Below the pieces are notes generated by a model that was not told the origin of the DNA, made no database searches, and saw only the letters and a list, made by a program, of their open reading frames with translations. A stretch of DNA of 10,568 nucleotides from an uncultured Eubacteriales bacterium (GTDB lineage: Bacteria; Bacillota; Clostridia; Oscillospirales; Acutalibacteraceae), in the NCBI GenBank assembly GCA_900321195.1, contig ONVG01000039.1, positions 1 to 10,568 of the forward strand, written 5' to 3'. Below are positions 1 to 7,445 of the stretch, piece by piece. The translations under genes were made by a program, and so were the position numbers. Within the stretch, counting starts at the first letter, position 1, and every line of letters starts with the position of its first letter.

Positions 1-571
1 AGAGCGGTCTGAGATACGGGTCTACCTTGCTTTGAAGGTCACCGGGAAGGAAGCCCAATTTTTCACCTGCTTCAACGGCAGGTCTTGTAAGTATGATACG
101 GTTTATCTCTCTTGCGCGGAAAGAAGCCACAGCCATTGCAACAGCAAGGTAAGTTTTGCCGGTGCCGGCGGGTCCCACGCCGAAAGTGACTGTATTCTTC
201 TTTATTGCAGAGCAATAGCTTTTCTGACCGAGAGTTTTCGGCTTTACCGGACGGCCCTTTGAGGTTATACATATACAATCCCCTGCAAGCTGTTCTATGC
301 GCTGTTCATTCCCGTCGTTCACAAGCGACATGCAGTATCTGACATTCTGGTCGCTGAGTGATTCGCCCTTATTTATAAGGCTGAGAAGACTTTCTATGAC
401 TCTTGCCGCCTTTGATACATTTTCAGGCTCTCCCGACACTTTAAGCTCCGAGCCTCTGCACACGACCGATACCATATACTCATTCTGTATAAGCTTTATA
501 TTTTCATCAAACGTACCGAAGAGTGCGACTGCCTGCTCCATCCTGTCAATATTTATTGTCTGCTCGTGCAT
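1..571 (-). CDS. PhoH-family ATPase (PhoL-like), N-terminal part, runs off the left edge
   Basis: Reading from the ATG at 571-569 leftwards gives 190 codons open to the window edge, so the C-terminal part is missing. The protein starts MHEQTINIDRME. Residues about 15-65 resemble the small KH-like N-terminal domain of PhoH/PhoL proteins. The P-loop ATPase domain follows, with Walker A GPAGTGKT at residues 133-140 and the family signature LTRPAVEAGEKLGFLPGDL at about 161-179, ending in DPYLRPL at the edge. Proteins of this family are cytoplasmic ATPases linked to RNA metabolism and phosphate or stress responses; in Firmicutes they often precede ybeY, which would lie outside this window. The start is supported by an AAGGTGG ribosome binding site five bases upstream and by a promoter at 654-682. 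The family call is very secure; the exact cellular role is not. Confidence 0.95.
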   Translation of the reverse strand, partial: MHEQTINIDRMEQAVALFGTFDENIKLIQNEYMVSVVCRGSELKVSGEPENVSKAARVIESLLSLINKGESLSDQNVRYCMSLVNDGNEQRIEQLAGDCICITSKGRPVKPKTLGQKSYCSAIKKNTVTFGVGPAGTGKTYLAVAMAVASFRAREINRIILTRPAVEAGEKLGFLPGDLQSKVDPYLRPL

Positions 572-622
572 TTGACCACCTTTTATCAACCGTATAAATA
601 TTGTTTTTTTAACAAACCCGTC

Positions 623-649
623 AAAAATATATATTTGGAATATATTTTT
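623..649. repeat. 10-bp AT-only inverted repeat in the PhoH leader
   Basis: AAAAATATAT (623-632) and ATATATTTTT (640-649) are perfect reverse complements around a 7-nt loop. The repeat falls at or just after the predicted transcription start of the PhoH-family gene. The stem has no GC pairs, so RNA stability would be low. It may be chance in this very AT-rich stretch, or an operator. Confidence 0.35.
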
Positions 650-653
650 TTTA

Positions 654-682
654 ATTATAACATAAAAATAGTTAAAAGTCAC
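654..682 (-). promoter_or_regulatory. Promoter for the PhoH-family gene
   Basis: On the minus strand the -10 box TATAAT lies at 659-654, preceded by TGT (extended -10). A -35 box GTGACT (4 of 6 to TTGACA) lies at 682-677, with a 17-bp spacer. Transcription would start near 647, giving a leader of about 76 nt before the ATG at 571. Confidence 0.7.
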
Positions 683-833
683 TATAATTTTAAAATTTTT
701 TGAATTATTTTTTATTTTTATACATATTGCTGTGATATATTTTTATTTTGGAACATAATTAGAACATTTGTTATATATCATTCATTTTGTACGATTTATA
801 TTGCAGTGCTTATTTTTATGAGTATATATTTTC

Positions 834-862
834 TTGCTGTTTTTTTATTTATATGATATAAT
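834..862 (+). promoter_or_regulatory. Promoter for the mscS-coaX operon
   Basis: A -35 box TTGCTG (834-839), a 17-bp spacer and a consensus -10 box TATAAT (857-862) preceded by TGA (extended -10). The predicted start is near 869, giving a leader of about 34 nt to the ATG at 903. It should drive both MscS and coaX, since these overlap and no promoter is visible between them. Confidence 0.85.
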
Positions 863-902
863 CATAGATAGTTTTTAATTCTGATATCAGGGGGTGTTGT
901 AT

Positions 903-1802
903 ATGTTTTTCGGGCTTTTAGACCAATCAGAGCTTCAATCCTCGGAAAGCATCGAAGAAAAAATAAATCTTATGCAGAAATGGATAGAAAATGCATGGAA
1001 GTGGTTCCTCTCATACCTGCCAAATCTCATTTCAGCAATAGTTATTTTTTTAGCAGGCTGGTGGGTAACCAACATAATATGCAATCTGATAACCAAAGCG
1101 CTGAACAAAGCCAAAGCCGACAAGACTGTTGTTTCGTTTCTGCATTCGGTAATAAATTTTGCGCTGAAGGCTATAGTCATTATCTGCGTTCTGTCTGCTC
1201 TCGGACTTGACGTTACTACTATCGTCACTACGATAGGCGCAGCCGCCATAACTGTAGGTCTTGCTCTTAAAGACAGTCTTTCAAATGTCGCAAGCGGTAC
1301 GCTAATCATTCTCAACAAAAAATTCAAAATAGGCGATTATCTCGAAACAGAAGGTCTGAAGGGTATTGTAGTAAAGATAGATATGATGTACACTACACTT
1401 TGTACATATGACAACAAGGAGATACTTATACCTAACTCACGTCTTACAAGCAATAATATAATAAATTACTTCGTTCAGGAACAAAGAAGGATAGACCTTA
1501 TCGTTCCCATAGCCTACAGCGAGGATATACAGAAAGCAAGAGAGGTAATAATGACTCTCATAAAAAACAACGACATGGTAATACAGGAAAAGCGGAACCG
1601 TGTGGCTGTTGACAAGCTCAATGAAAGCAGTGTTGACCTGAGTGTATGGATATGGTGCAATTCAAAGGATTACTGGATATTGCTTGAGGATATGCAGGAA
1701 GGCATAAAGAATTCTCTTGACGCTAATCATATCGCTATACCGTTCAATCAGCTTGACATTCATCTTGTTGAAGACAAAACAAAAAAGGAGACCTTAAAAT
1801 GA
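903..1802 (+). CDS. mscS: MscS-family small-conductance mechanosensitive channel
   Basis: A 299-residue inner-membrane protein that should open on membrane tension and release solutes during hypo-osmotic shock, working as a heptamer in the known family. Three hydrophobic segments are visible: TM1 about 38-62, TM2 about 84-104, and the Gly/Ala-rich pore helix TM3 about 106-138 (GAAAITVGLALKDSLSNVASG, matching the E. coli MscS pore helix closely). The cytoplasmic beta domain follows with IPNSRLTSNNIINY near 176-189, the equivalent of the IPN...NIIN motif, and the family-typical ending IPFNQLDIHL. I chose the ATG at 903 over the in-frame GTG at 894 and TTG at 897 because AGGGGG (889-894) sits eight bases upstream of it. 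Length is close to the 286 residues of E. coli MscS. The stop overlaps the coaX start (ATGA). Confidence 0.95.
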   Translation: MFFGLLDQSELQSSESIEEKINLMQKWIENAWKWFLSYLPNLISAIVIFLAGWWVTNIICNLITKALNKAKADKTVVSFLHSVINFALKAIVIICVLSALGLDVTTIVTTIGAAAITVGLALKDSLSNVASGTLIILNKKFKIGDYLETEGLKGIVVKIDMMYTTLCTYDNKEILIPNSRLTSNNIINYFVQEQRRIDLIVPIAYSEDIQKAREVIMTLIKNNDMVIQEKRNRVAVDKLNESSVDLSVWIWCNSKDYWILLEDMQEGIKNSLDANHIAIPFNQLDIHLVEDKTKKETLK

Positions 1803-2575
1803 TACTTGCTATAGATGTCGGAAATACCAACATAGTTCTCGGCGGAATCGAAAACGGCTCTGCCGCCTTTATTTCAAGACTTTCTACCGATACAAAAAAG
1901 ACCGAGGACGAATATGCCGTACAGATAAAGATACTTACCGAGCTTAACAGCTGTCCTACAGATAAATTCACCGGCGCGATAATATCCTCAGTCGTTCCGC
2001 AGATAGTCGGCACTCTGAAAGCCGCTGTCAAAAAAGTGACCGGACATGTTCCTATGGTCGTAAGTCCCGGACTTAAAACAGGGCTTGACATCAAAATAGA
2101 CAATCCTGCCCAGCTGGGAAGCGACCTTGTTGTAGGCGCAGTTGCCGCAGCCGCGCTTTACCCCAAGCCGTTCATGGTAATAGATATGGGAACAGCCACT
2201 ACTATCTGCGCAGTGGACAAAAAGGGTTGTTATCGCGGCGGAATAATCGTTCCGGGCGTAAGAGTCGCTATGGAGTCGCTTACAAAAAATACCGCACAGC
2301 TCCAGAGCATAGGTATCGAAGCGCCTAAAAAAGCCATTGGCACGAATACCATAGACTGTATGCGCTCAGGAATAGTTTTCGGCAATGCCGCCATGATAGA
2401 CGGTCTTATCGACAGAATGAGCCGAGAGATAGACGGTACGCCGACACTAATAGCAACAGGCGGACTTGCTTCAAGCATCATACCATACTGCACACATGAC
2501 ATAATCATAAATGATGAACTTCTGCTGATAGGTCTTGAACTGATATTCAAAAAGAACCTCAGCAATAATCAATAA
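1799..2575 (+). CDS. coaX: Type III pantothenate kinase (CoaX)
   Basis: Phosphorylates pantothenate to 4'-phosphopantothenate, the first step of CoA synthesis, in the cytosol. The 258-residue length is typical of CoaX. ASKHA-fold motifs are visible: the phosphate loop DVGNTN at residues 6-11, the GSD motif with the conserved acidic residue at D109, DMGTATT at 129-135, GGIIVPG at 147-153 and the adenosine-site IATGG at 218-222. Many homologues have Arg after the catalytic Asp (G-x-D-R); here it is Leu (GSDLVV), possibly a lineage variant. The start overlaps the mscS stop in ATGA and has AGGAG (1786-1790) eight bases upstream, so translation is probably coupled. CoaX differs from types I and II in using a monovalent cation and not being inhibited by CoA. 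The stop lies inside a 7-bp tandem repeat. Confidence 0.95.
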   Translation: MILAIDVGNTNIVLGGIENGSAAFISRLSTDTKKTEDEYAVQIKILTELNSCPTDKFTGAIISSVVPQIVGTLKAAVKKVTGHVPMVVSPGLKTGLDIKIDNPAQLGSDLVVGAVAAAALYPKPFMVIDMGTATTICAVDKKGCYRGGIIVPGVRVAMESLTKNTAQLQSIGIEAPKKAIGTNTIDCMRSGIVFGNAAMIDGLIDRMSREIDGTPTLIATGGLASSIIPYCTHDIIINDELLLIGLELIFKKNLSNNQ

Positions 2576-2591
2576 TCAATAATCAATAATT
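2564..2591. repeat. 7-bp tandem repeat (AATAATC, four units) across the coaX stop
   Basis: Units start at 2564, 2571, 2578 and 2585; the last is AATAATT. The coaX stop TAA (2573-2575) lies in the second unit. A stop occurs within the first copies in this frame, so changes in copy number should not lengthen CoaX. The repeat only pads the gap to the terminator. Confidence 0.85.
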
Positions 2592-2594
2592 AAA

Positions 2595-2636
2595 ACAAAA
2601 GCCGGAGGACAGGAATGTCTTCCGGTTTCTGATTTT
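2595..2636. terminator. Bidirectional rho-independent terminator between coaX and sbcC
   Basis: CCGGAGGACA (2602-2611) pairs with TGTCTTCCGG (2616-2625), a 10-bp stem with one G-U on the plus strand. The loop GGAA is a GNRA tetraloop. On the plus strand it is followed by TTTCTGATTTT, and on the minus strand by CTTTTGTTTTAATT, so it can end transcripts from both convergent operons. Confidence 0.88.
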
Positions 2637-2645
2637 CCATGATGT

Positions 2646-5411
2646 TTATAATATTATCTCTATGCTGCTGCCCTTTGAGTTATCCTTTGTTATCTTTATC
2701 TTCTTGTCTATCATATCCTGAAGCTCGGAAACATGCGATATTATACCGATAAGCTTATTGGAGTCTGCAAGTCCTTTGAGAGAATTCATCGCCTGCGGAA
2801 GTAAATTCACATCAAGACTGCCGAAGCCTTCATCAACAAACATCGTATCGATGCTTATGCCGCCCGCATTCGCCTGTATCTCGTCCGAAAGTCCCAAAGC
2901 AAGCGACAGCGCAGCCATGAATGACTCTCCGCCCGATATTGAGGATATGGCTCTTTCTGTACATGTGTAATGGTCAATGATATTGACATCAAGTCCCATC
3001 TGAGCCTGTCTTTGTGTTACCTCCGTACTTCTTTTCATCTCGTACTGCCCGTCAGTCATTACCATAAGCCTTTTATTTGCCCTTGCGATTATCCTGTCAA
3101 AATATCCTGCCTGTACATAGGTCTCAAGTCCTATCCTGCCGTTTTCGGTGTTCTTTGCATTTGCGGCATCCGAAAGACTTCCTATCATCCGCATCTGTTT
3201 TTCAGTACTTACCATTTCCTCGGCATTCCTCAAAAGATTTCCCTTTGCTGTTTTATTTATTGACAGCCTGCCGGACAGTCCGCTCATCTTATCGGATATT
3301 TCAGTCTTTGATATCATCAGCTTTGAAAGCTCGGATGAATAAGCTTCTGTGTCTATATCCTCCTTATCCGCAAGCGTTTTATTAAGCTCGTTTATGCTTG
3401 CTTTGAGAGAAGATATATTTTTTTCGCATTCATCATAATTCTTTTTGGCTTTATCATATCTGTCCTCTGATATTTTTTTCTGCTCTTCAAGCTTTCTTAT
3501 CTCGGCAAGCGCGATATCCTCAGACTCATATCCGAGTCTTTTTCTTAGCTCTGATATCTGCTTTTCAAGCTCTGTTTTCCCTGCTTTTGAAGATGCAAGG
3601 ATATTTCCGTATTTCTCTGCTTCCTCCTGCAAGCCGGGTATCATCTTTTCATATTCTGCGATATCTTCGGAAAGCTTATTTTTCAGGTTTCTCTGCTTTT
3701 CAAGCTCAGTTTCCTGCATATCAAGCTCCTGCGACTGACGAGAATACTCTTTTTCCATATCCGAAAGCATTTCGCCGGCTGACTTGTATTTTTCCGTTTC
3801 AAAGTTCTGCCTTGCATATTTCAGCGCAGACTCTTTCTTTTCTTCATATCTTGCCTTGAATGAAGAATGCTCCGTCTTTGCATTATTGTATTTTCTGTCA
3901 GCTTCTTCAAGGGAGCTGTTCAGTCTTTCAAGCTCATCCTTTGTCGGCGCATTTTCGGTTTTCACGGCTTTCATAGGATGATGTATACTTCCGCACACCG
4001 GACAAGGCTTTCCGTCTTTCAGCTCATCTGCAAGCATGCCTGCCATATTATCAAAATAAAGCTCTCTCTTTTGCTTGTATTCCGCGCTTTTGCGCTCTCT
4101 CTCCGCTGAAAGCGCTTCTTCTCTTTCCTGTGCGTCACGACTGCTCTTTTTTATTATTTTAAGCTCTGACATGTCCTTTTTAAGAGTGTTTACTGCGTTA
4201 AGCTTTTCGGAAAGCTCTTTTCTCCTGAATTCAAGCTCTGCCAGTTTTTTTCCGATATCATCATATTTTTCAAGCTCTTTCTTATTTGCTTCAAGAGTAT
4301 TTCTTGACGATACAAGCTGCTTTCTTTTATTTTCAAGTGAATTTTCGTATGATACTATCTTTTTGCTGAGAACTGAAAGCTCACTGAGCTTTTGTTTAAG
4401 CTCATTATATCCGGAAAGCTTTTCTCTTAACACGCTTATCATTCCGGAAAGCTTTTCTGTTTCAGGCTTATTCTTTTCCTCCTGTTCAAGTATTTTGTAA
4501 AGCTCCTGCTTTTCAGGCTCTGCAGCTTTAAGCCTTTCCGTGTAAAGCTTCAGCGAGTTTTCGGCTTTGCTGTACATCTCCGCCTTTGTGAGATTAGTGT
4601 TTATATCGGAAATACTTTTTTCAACGCCGTCAAGCCTTTGTTTTAATTCGTTATATACTGTTTCGTCATCATTTATCAGTCTGTCGATGACCTCAAATGT
4701 TTCCTCTGCGGTAAGCTCGCCTTTCTTTGCTTTCTGTACCTCGGAATAAAGCGGTACATCCGCATCGCACATTATATTTCCGACATATACCGAAAAATTC
4801 TTCTTCTCACGCTCGTATTTGTTCTTTATCTCCGAAAAATTCTTTCTGAGCTTTTCTTCAAGCTTTTCATATATTTCGGTATGGAAAAGCTCACGGAATA
4901 TTTTTTTCCTCTCATCTGTTGACGCTCTTACAAGCTTTACAAAATCGCCCTGCGCAAGCATGGATATCTGCTTGAACTGCTCTATGCCTACTCCGAGGAT
5001 ATTTCTTATCTCATCATTCACTTCTTTGTTTTTGGTATATACCTTTCCGTCGGGAAAGTAAAGCTCTGATGACGCGGCTTTTTTTGTCAGACCGTCCCCT
5101 TTTGATTTCGGACGGCAATATTCGGGGCTGCGTTTTATCCTGTAGCGTTTTCCCCTATGCTCGAACAAAAGCTCTGCCTCTGTCGGTACTGAAGGCAAAG
5201 CGTATTTTGAGCGCAGCTCATTTGGCTTTCGGCTGTTTCCGCTCGCTTCTCCGAAAAGTGCAAAGGTTATAGCATCAAAAATAGTTGTCTTTCCTGCGCC
5301 TGTTCTTCCGGTTATGAGATATATCCCTTTGCTTCCGAGAGAGTCAAAATCTATCGTTACAGTGCCTGCATATGACTCAAATGCAGATAATGTCAGGCTG
5401 AGCGGTCTCAT
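2646..5411 (-). CDS. sbcC: SbcC, Rad50-like ATPase subunit of the SbcCD nuclease
   Basis: ATPase and DNA-tethering subunit of the SbcCD (Mre11-Rad50 type) complex, which opens DNA hairpins and processes double-strand ends. The 921-residue order is canonical. The N-terminal ABC half has Walker A GRTGAGKT at 35-42 and a Q-loop near Q154. A first long Glu/Lys-rich coiled coil covers about 170-465. The zinc hook CPVC sits at 470-473, a second coiled coil covers about 485-745, and the C-terminal ABC half has signature SISGGES at 824-830, Walker B FVDE at 858-861, D-loop GSLD at 864-867 and switch His H893. It is shorter than E. coli SbcC (about 1048) and B. subtilis SbcC (about 1130), with the difference in the coiled coils; all catalytic motifs are intact. 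Its ATG overlaps the sbcD stop by four bases (ATGA), so SbcD and SbcC are translationally coupled. Confidence 0.96.
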   Translation of the reverse strand: MRPLSLTLSAFESYAGTVTIDFDSLGSKGIYLITGRTGAGKTTIFDAITFALFGEASGNSRKPNELRSKYALPSVPTEAELLFEHRGKRYRIKRSPEYCRPKSKGDGLTKKAASSELYFPDGKVYTKNKEVNDEIRNILGVGIEQFKQISMLAQGDFVKLVRASTDERKKIFRELFHTEIYEKLEEKLRKNFSEIKNKYEREKKNFSVYVGNIMCDADVPLYSEVQKAKKGELTAEETFEVIDRLINDDETVYNELKQRLDGVEKSISDINTNLTKAEMYSKAENSLKLYTERLKAAEPEKQELYKILEQEEKNKPETEKLSGMISVLREKLSGYNELKQKLSELSVLSKKIVSYENSLENKRKQLVSSRNTLEANKKELEKYDDIGKKLAELEFRRKELSEKLNAVNTLKKDMSELKIIKKSSRDAQEREEALSAERERKSAEYKQKRELYFDNMAGMLADELKDGKPCPVCGSIHHPMKAVKTENAPTKDELERLNSSLEEADRKYNNAKTEHSSFKARYEEKKESALKYARQNFETEKYKSAGEMLSDMEKEYSRQSQELDMQETELEKQRNLKNKLSEDIAEYEKMIPGLQEEAEKYGNILASSKAGKTELEKQISELRKRLGYESEDIALAEIRKLEEQKKISEDRYDKAKKNYDECEKNISSLKASINELNKTLADKEDIDTEAYSSELSKLMISKTEISDKMSGLSGRLSINKTAKGNLLRNAEEMVSTEKQMRMIGSLSDAANAKNTENGRIGLETYVQAGYFDRIIARANKRLMVMTDGQYEMKRSTEVTQRQAQMGLDVNIIDHYTCTERAISSISGGESFMAALSLALGLSDEIQANAGGISIDTMFVDEGFGSLDVNLLPQAMNSLKGLADSNKLIGIISHVSELQDMIDKKIKITKDNSKGSSIEIIL

Positions 5412-6550
5412 AACATCTCCTCCTTTACCTGTTCGATAAGCTCTTCAATGAATTTTTTCTGTTCGTCTGTCATTTCCGTATTGTTCATTTTGGTGTAAAA
5501 ATCCGAAAAATTTTCAAGCGGCGACTTTATCTCTGCTTTTATATCGTCAAGTTCAAGCTCTGCCATGCTGCGTGTACGCCTGTTGTCATATTCGACTGTC
5601 ATAAGATTTGTATATATAACTCCCAGCTTGCTCTTTACATCAGGGATATAGTCATCATCTGTAAGTATTATCCTGAGATAGTCTGTCCTTAAAGACGTAC
5701 CTTCATAATACTTCCTGCTTGTCACCTCGTCATAGCTGCCCCTTATCTCCTTCATATCATGCAGCGGTATGAGAGGGATATATCTTTGAGTACACTCGCC
5801 TTTTTTTCCAAGCTCGGCTACAGTTACGGATTTTTTATGGTTTACCTCGGAAAATGAATATTTAAGCGGCGTCCCGCAGTATCTCAGCTTTTCGGAGCCG
5901 ATATTCTGCGGTGAATGTATGTGTCCGAGAGCAGTATAGTCGAAATCGGCAAACACCTCTGCGCTTATGTTATCCGTACCGCCTACAGAAATTTCTTCCG
6001 AATCCGAGCGCTGCGCTCCCGTTACAAACTGGTGAGTTACAAGAACATTTCTCTTTGACACATCAATATTCATAGCATCCAAAGCAGCCTTTACAGCATC
6101 CTCGTATGATGATATCTCTTTATCGGGAAAGAATGCCCTGACATTTGCAGGCTTTATGAACGGCAGCATGTATATATTTATTTCACCGTATTCATCATTG
6201 AGTGTGAAAGGCTTTGTATTGTTTGCATAGACAGGTGAAAAATGTATTCCGCTCCTATCGATAAGTCTTGAACAGAATGAAAGTCTTTCGGGTGAGTCAT
6301 GATTTCCGCTGATTATGAATACCTGAGTATCCATTTTTGACAGCCTGAAAAGAAAATCGTCAAAAAGCTCCACAGCGCTTGCAGGCGGTACCGTCTTATC
6401 ATAAACATCTCCTGCGATAATAACACAGTCGGGCTTTTCATCATCTATTATTTCAGCTATCTTTTTTAGTATGTATTCCTGATCTTCAATAAGCGAATAC
6501 TCGTGAATACGTTTTCCGAGATGAAGATCCGACAGATGCACTAATTTCAT
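5408..6550 (-). CDS. sbcD: SbcD, Mre11-like nuclease subunit of SbcCD
   Basis: Metal-dependent 3'-5' exonuclease and endonuclease subunit that pairs with SbcC. The 380-residue protein shows every calcineurin-like phosphoesterase motif: D-L-H at 8-10, GDVYD at 47-51, GNHD at 82-85, the lone His in VTHQF (H173) and GHIH at 209-212. These residues bind the two Mn ions. The C-terminal part (about 260-380) would hold the DNA-capping and SbcC-binding regions and is less conserved. The ATG at 6550 is preceded by GGAGGA (6561-6556) at good spacing. The gene is first in a two-gene operon with sbcC, with its own promoter just upstream at 6585-6613. Length fits the family (E. coli SbcD is 400 residues). 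Confidence 0.97.
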   Translation of the reverse strand: MKLVHLSDLHLGKRIHEYSLIEDQEYILKKIAEIIDDEKPDCVIIAGDVYDKTVPPASAVELFDDFLFRLSKMDTQVFIISGNHDSPERLSFCSRLIDRSGIHFSPVYANNTKPFTLNDEYGEINIYMLPFIKPANVRAFFPDKEISSYEDAVKAALDAMNIDVSKRNVLVTHQFVTGAQRSDSEEISVGGTDNISAEVFADFDYTALGHIHSPQNIGSEKLRYCGTPLKYSFSEVNHKKSVTVAELGKKGECTQRYIPLIPLHDMKEIRGSYDEVTSRKYYEGTSLRTDYLRIILTDDDYIPDVKSKLGVIYTNLMTVEYDNRRTRSMAELELDDIKAEIKSPLENFSDFYTKMNNTEMTDEQKKFIEELIEQVKEEML

Positions 6551-6584
6551 TTTTATCCTCCGTCCTATAATTGATTTTGATGAT

Positions 6585-6613
6585 ATTTTAACACAAAACT
6601 ATCAACATATCAA
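6585..6613 (-). promoter_or_regulatory. Promoter for sbcD-sbcC
   Basis: On the minus strand a -35 box TTGATA (6613-6608), a 17-bp spacer ending in TGT, and a -10 box TAAAAT (6590-6585). A second TTGATA (6605-6600) inside the spacer makes a direct repeat with period 8. The predicted start is near 6578, giving a leader of about 28 nt. Confidence 0.75.
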
Positions 6614-6652
6614 CAGTTAACGTGTGCAAATTTTTGTTCGGCAATAACTGCT

Positions 6653-6683
6653 GAATAAAGGACGATACATCTCTGTACCGCCC
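6653..6683 (-). terminator. Rho-independent terminator of pflB-pflA
   Basis: On the minus strand GGGCGGTACA (6683-6674) pairs with TGTATCGTCC (6669-6660), a 10-bp stem with two G-U pairs and a GAGA (GNRA) loop. It is followed by TTTATT. The T tract is short, so termination may be partial. It lies 9 bases past the pflA stop. Confidence 0.75.
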
Positions 6684-6691
6684 TTAACGTC

Positions 6692-7438
6692 TTACTTGTA
6701 TTCACTTGTATGAAGAAGCTCATTAGCTCTTTTTATCTGCTCATCATCAGGCGCAGGAACACCTTCAAGAGTGTACGGAATGCCAAGCTCAGCCCATTTT
6801 ACAGTGCCGAGAGTGTGATAAGGCAGAACCTCTGTTTTTTCGACTGTATCAAGAGTTTTTATAAACTCATGCATTGCTGTAAGGTCGCCTTCATCATCAG
6901 TAACACCGGGCACAAGTACATGTCTTATCCACATTTTCTTTCCGTGTGCCGAAAGATACTGAGCCATTCTTAGTATATTCGCATTGTCAACTCCTGTGAG
7001 AGAAATGTGCGCCCGACTGTCCATAGCTTTAAGGTCAAGCATGAAAAGGTCTGTTACAGCCATAAGCTTGTCAAAGCGTTCAAGATATTCTTTATCCTCC
7101 CTGAACGGCTCGCCTGCCGTATCAACAGTCGTGTGTATGCCCTCCTGCTTTGCAAGGGTAAAGAACGCCGTAAGAAAATCGAGCTGCAATAAAGGTTCTC
7201 CGCCGCTTACGGTTATGCCGCCGTTGTCTTTCCAATAGGGACGATATCTTATTACATGCCTGAAAAGCTCCTCGGCAGTGTATTCCCTGCCCTTTGACGT
7301 CCATGTGTCGGGATTGTGGCAAAATCTGCACCTCATACGGCAGCCGCTAAGGAACACGACAAAGCGCACTCCCGGACCGTCTACAAGTCCGAAGGTCTCA
7401 AGCGTATGGATATATCCCTTTGTATTCTTATCAGTCAT
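6692..7438 (-). CDS. pflA: Pyruvate formate-lyase activating enzyme (radical SAM)
   Basis: Cytosolic 4Fe-4S radical-SAM activase that abstracts hydrogen from the catalytic glycine of PflB using S-adenosylmethionine. With the start at 7438 (MTDKNTKGYIHTLETFG) it has 248 residues, against 246 in E. coli PflA. The radical-SAM cluster motif C-x3-C-x2-C is at C33, C37 and C40, followed by the SAM-binding ISGGEP-type motif (TVSGGEP) and the family stretch LPYHTLGTVKWAELGIPY near the C-terminus. An upstream in-frame TTG/ATG (to 7483) would add 15 residues overlapping pflB; I reject it because homologues begin near the IHTLE motif and no ribosome binding site supports it. The chosen ATG also lacks a strong Shine-Dalgarno sequence and starts 7 nt after the pflB stop, so it probably depends on coupling to pflB translation. 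Confidence 0.94.
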   Translation of the reverse strand: MTDKNTKGYIHTLETFGLVDGPGVRFVVFLSGCRMRCRFCHNPDTWTSKGREYTAEELFRHVIRYRPYWKDNGGITVSGGEPLLQLDFLTAFFTLAKQEGIHTTVDTAGEPFREDKEYLERFDKLMAVTDLFMLDLKAMDSRAHISLTGVDNANILRMAQYLSAHGKKMWIRHVLVPGVTDDEGDLTAMHEFIKTLDTVEKTEVLPYHTLGTVKWAELGIPYTLEGVPAPDDEQIKRANELLHTSEYK

Positions 7439-7445
7439 ATCATTA

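Larger units (their letters stand above)
572..902. other. AT-rich divergent intergenic region
   Basis: About 330 bp with no plausible coding sequence separates the PhoH-family gene (minus) from the MscS gene (plus). It is strongly AT-rich with long T and A runs. It holds a promoter for each flanking gene, an AT inverted repeat at 623-649, and a possible weaker second plus-strand promoter (TTGCAG at 801-806, 18-bp spacer, TATATT at 825-830). I see nothing else in it. Confidence 0.6.

Noticed and set aside
894..902. Alternative GTG (894) or TTG (897) start for the MscS gene
   Set aside because: Both overlap or abut the AGGGGG ribosome binding site at 889-894, which is correctly spaced only for the ATG at 903.
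4075..4500. Ser/Phe-rich plus-strand frames antisense to sbcC (also at 3445-3738 and 4819-5061)
   Set aside because: These are shadows of the Glu/Lys-rich coiled-coil codons of SbcC, whose complement reads as Ser, Phe and Leu. None has its own ribosome binding site or domain.
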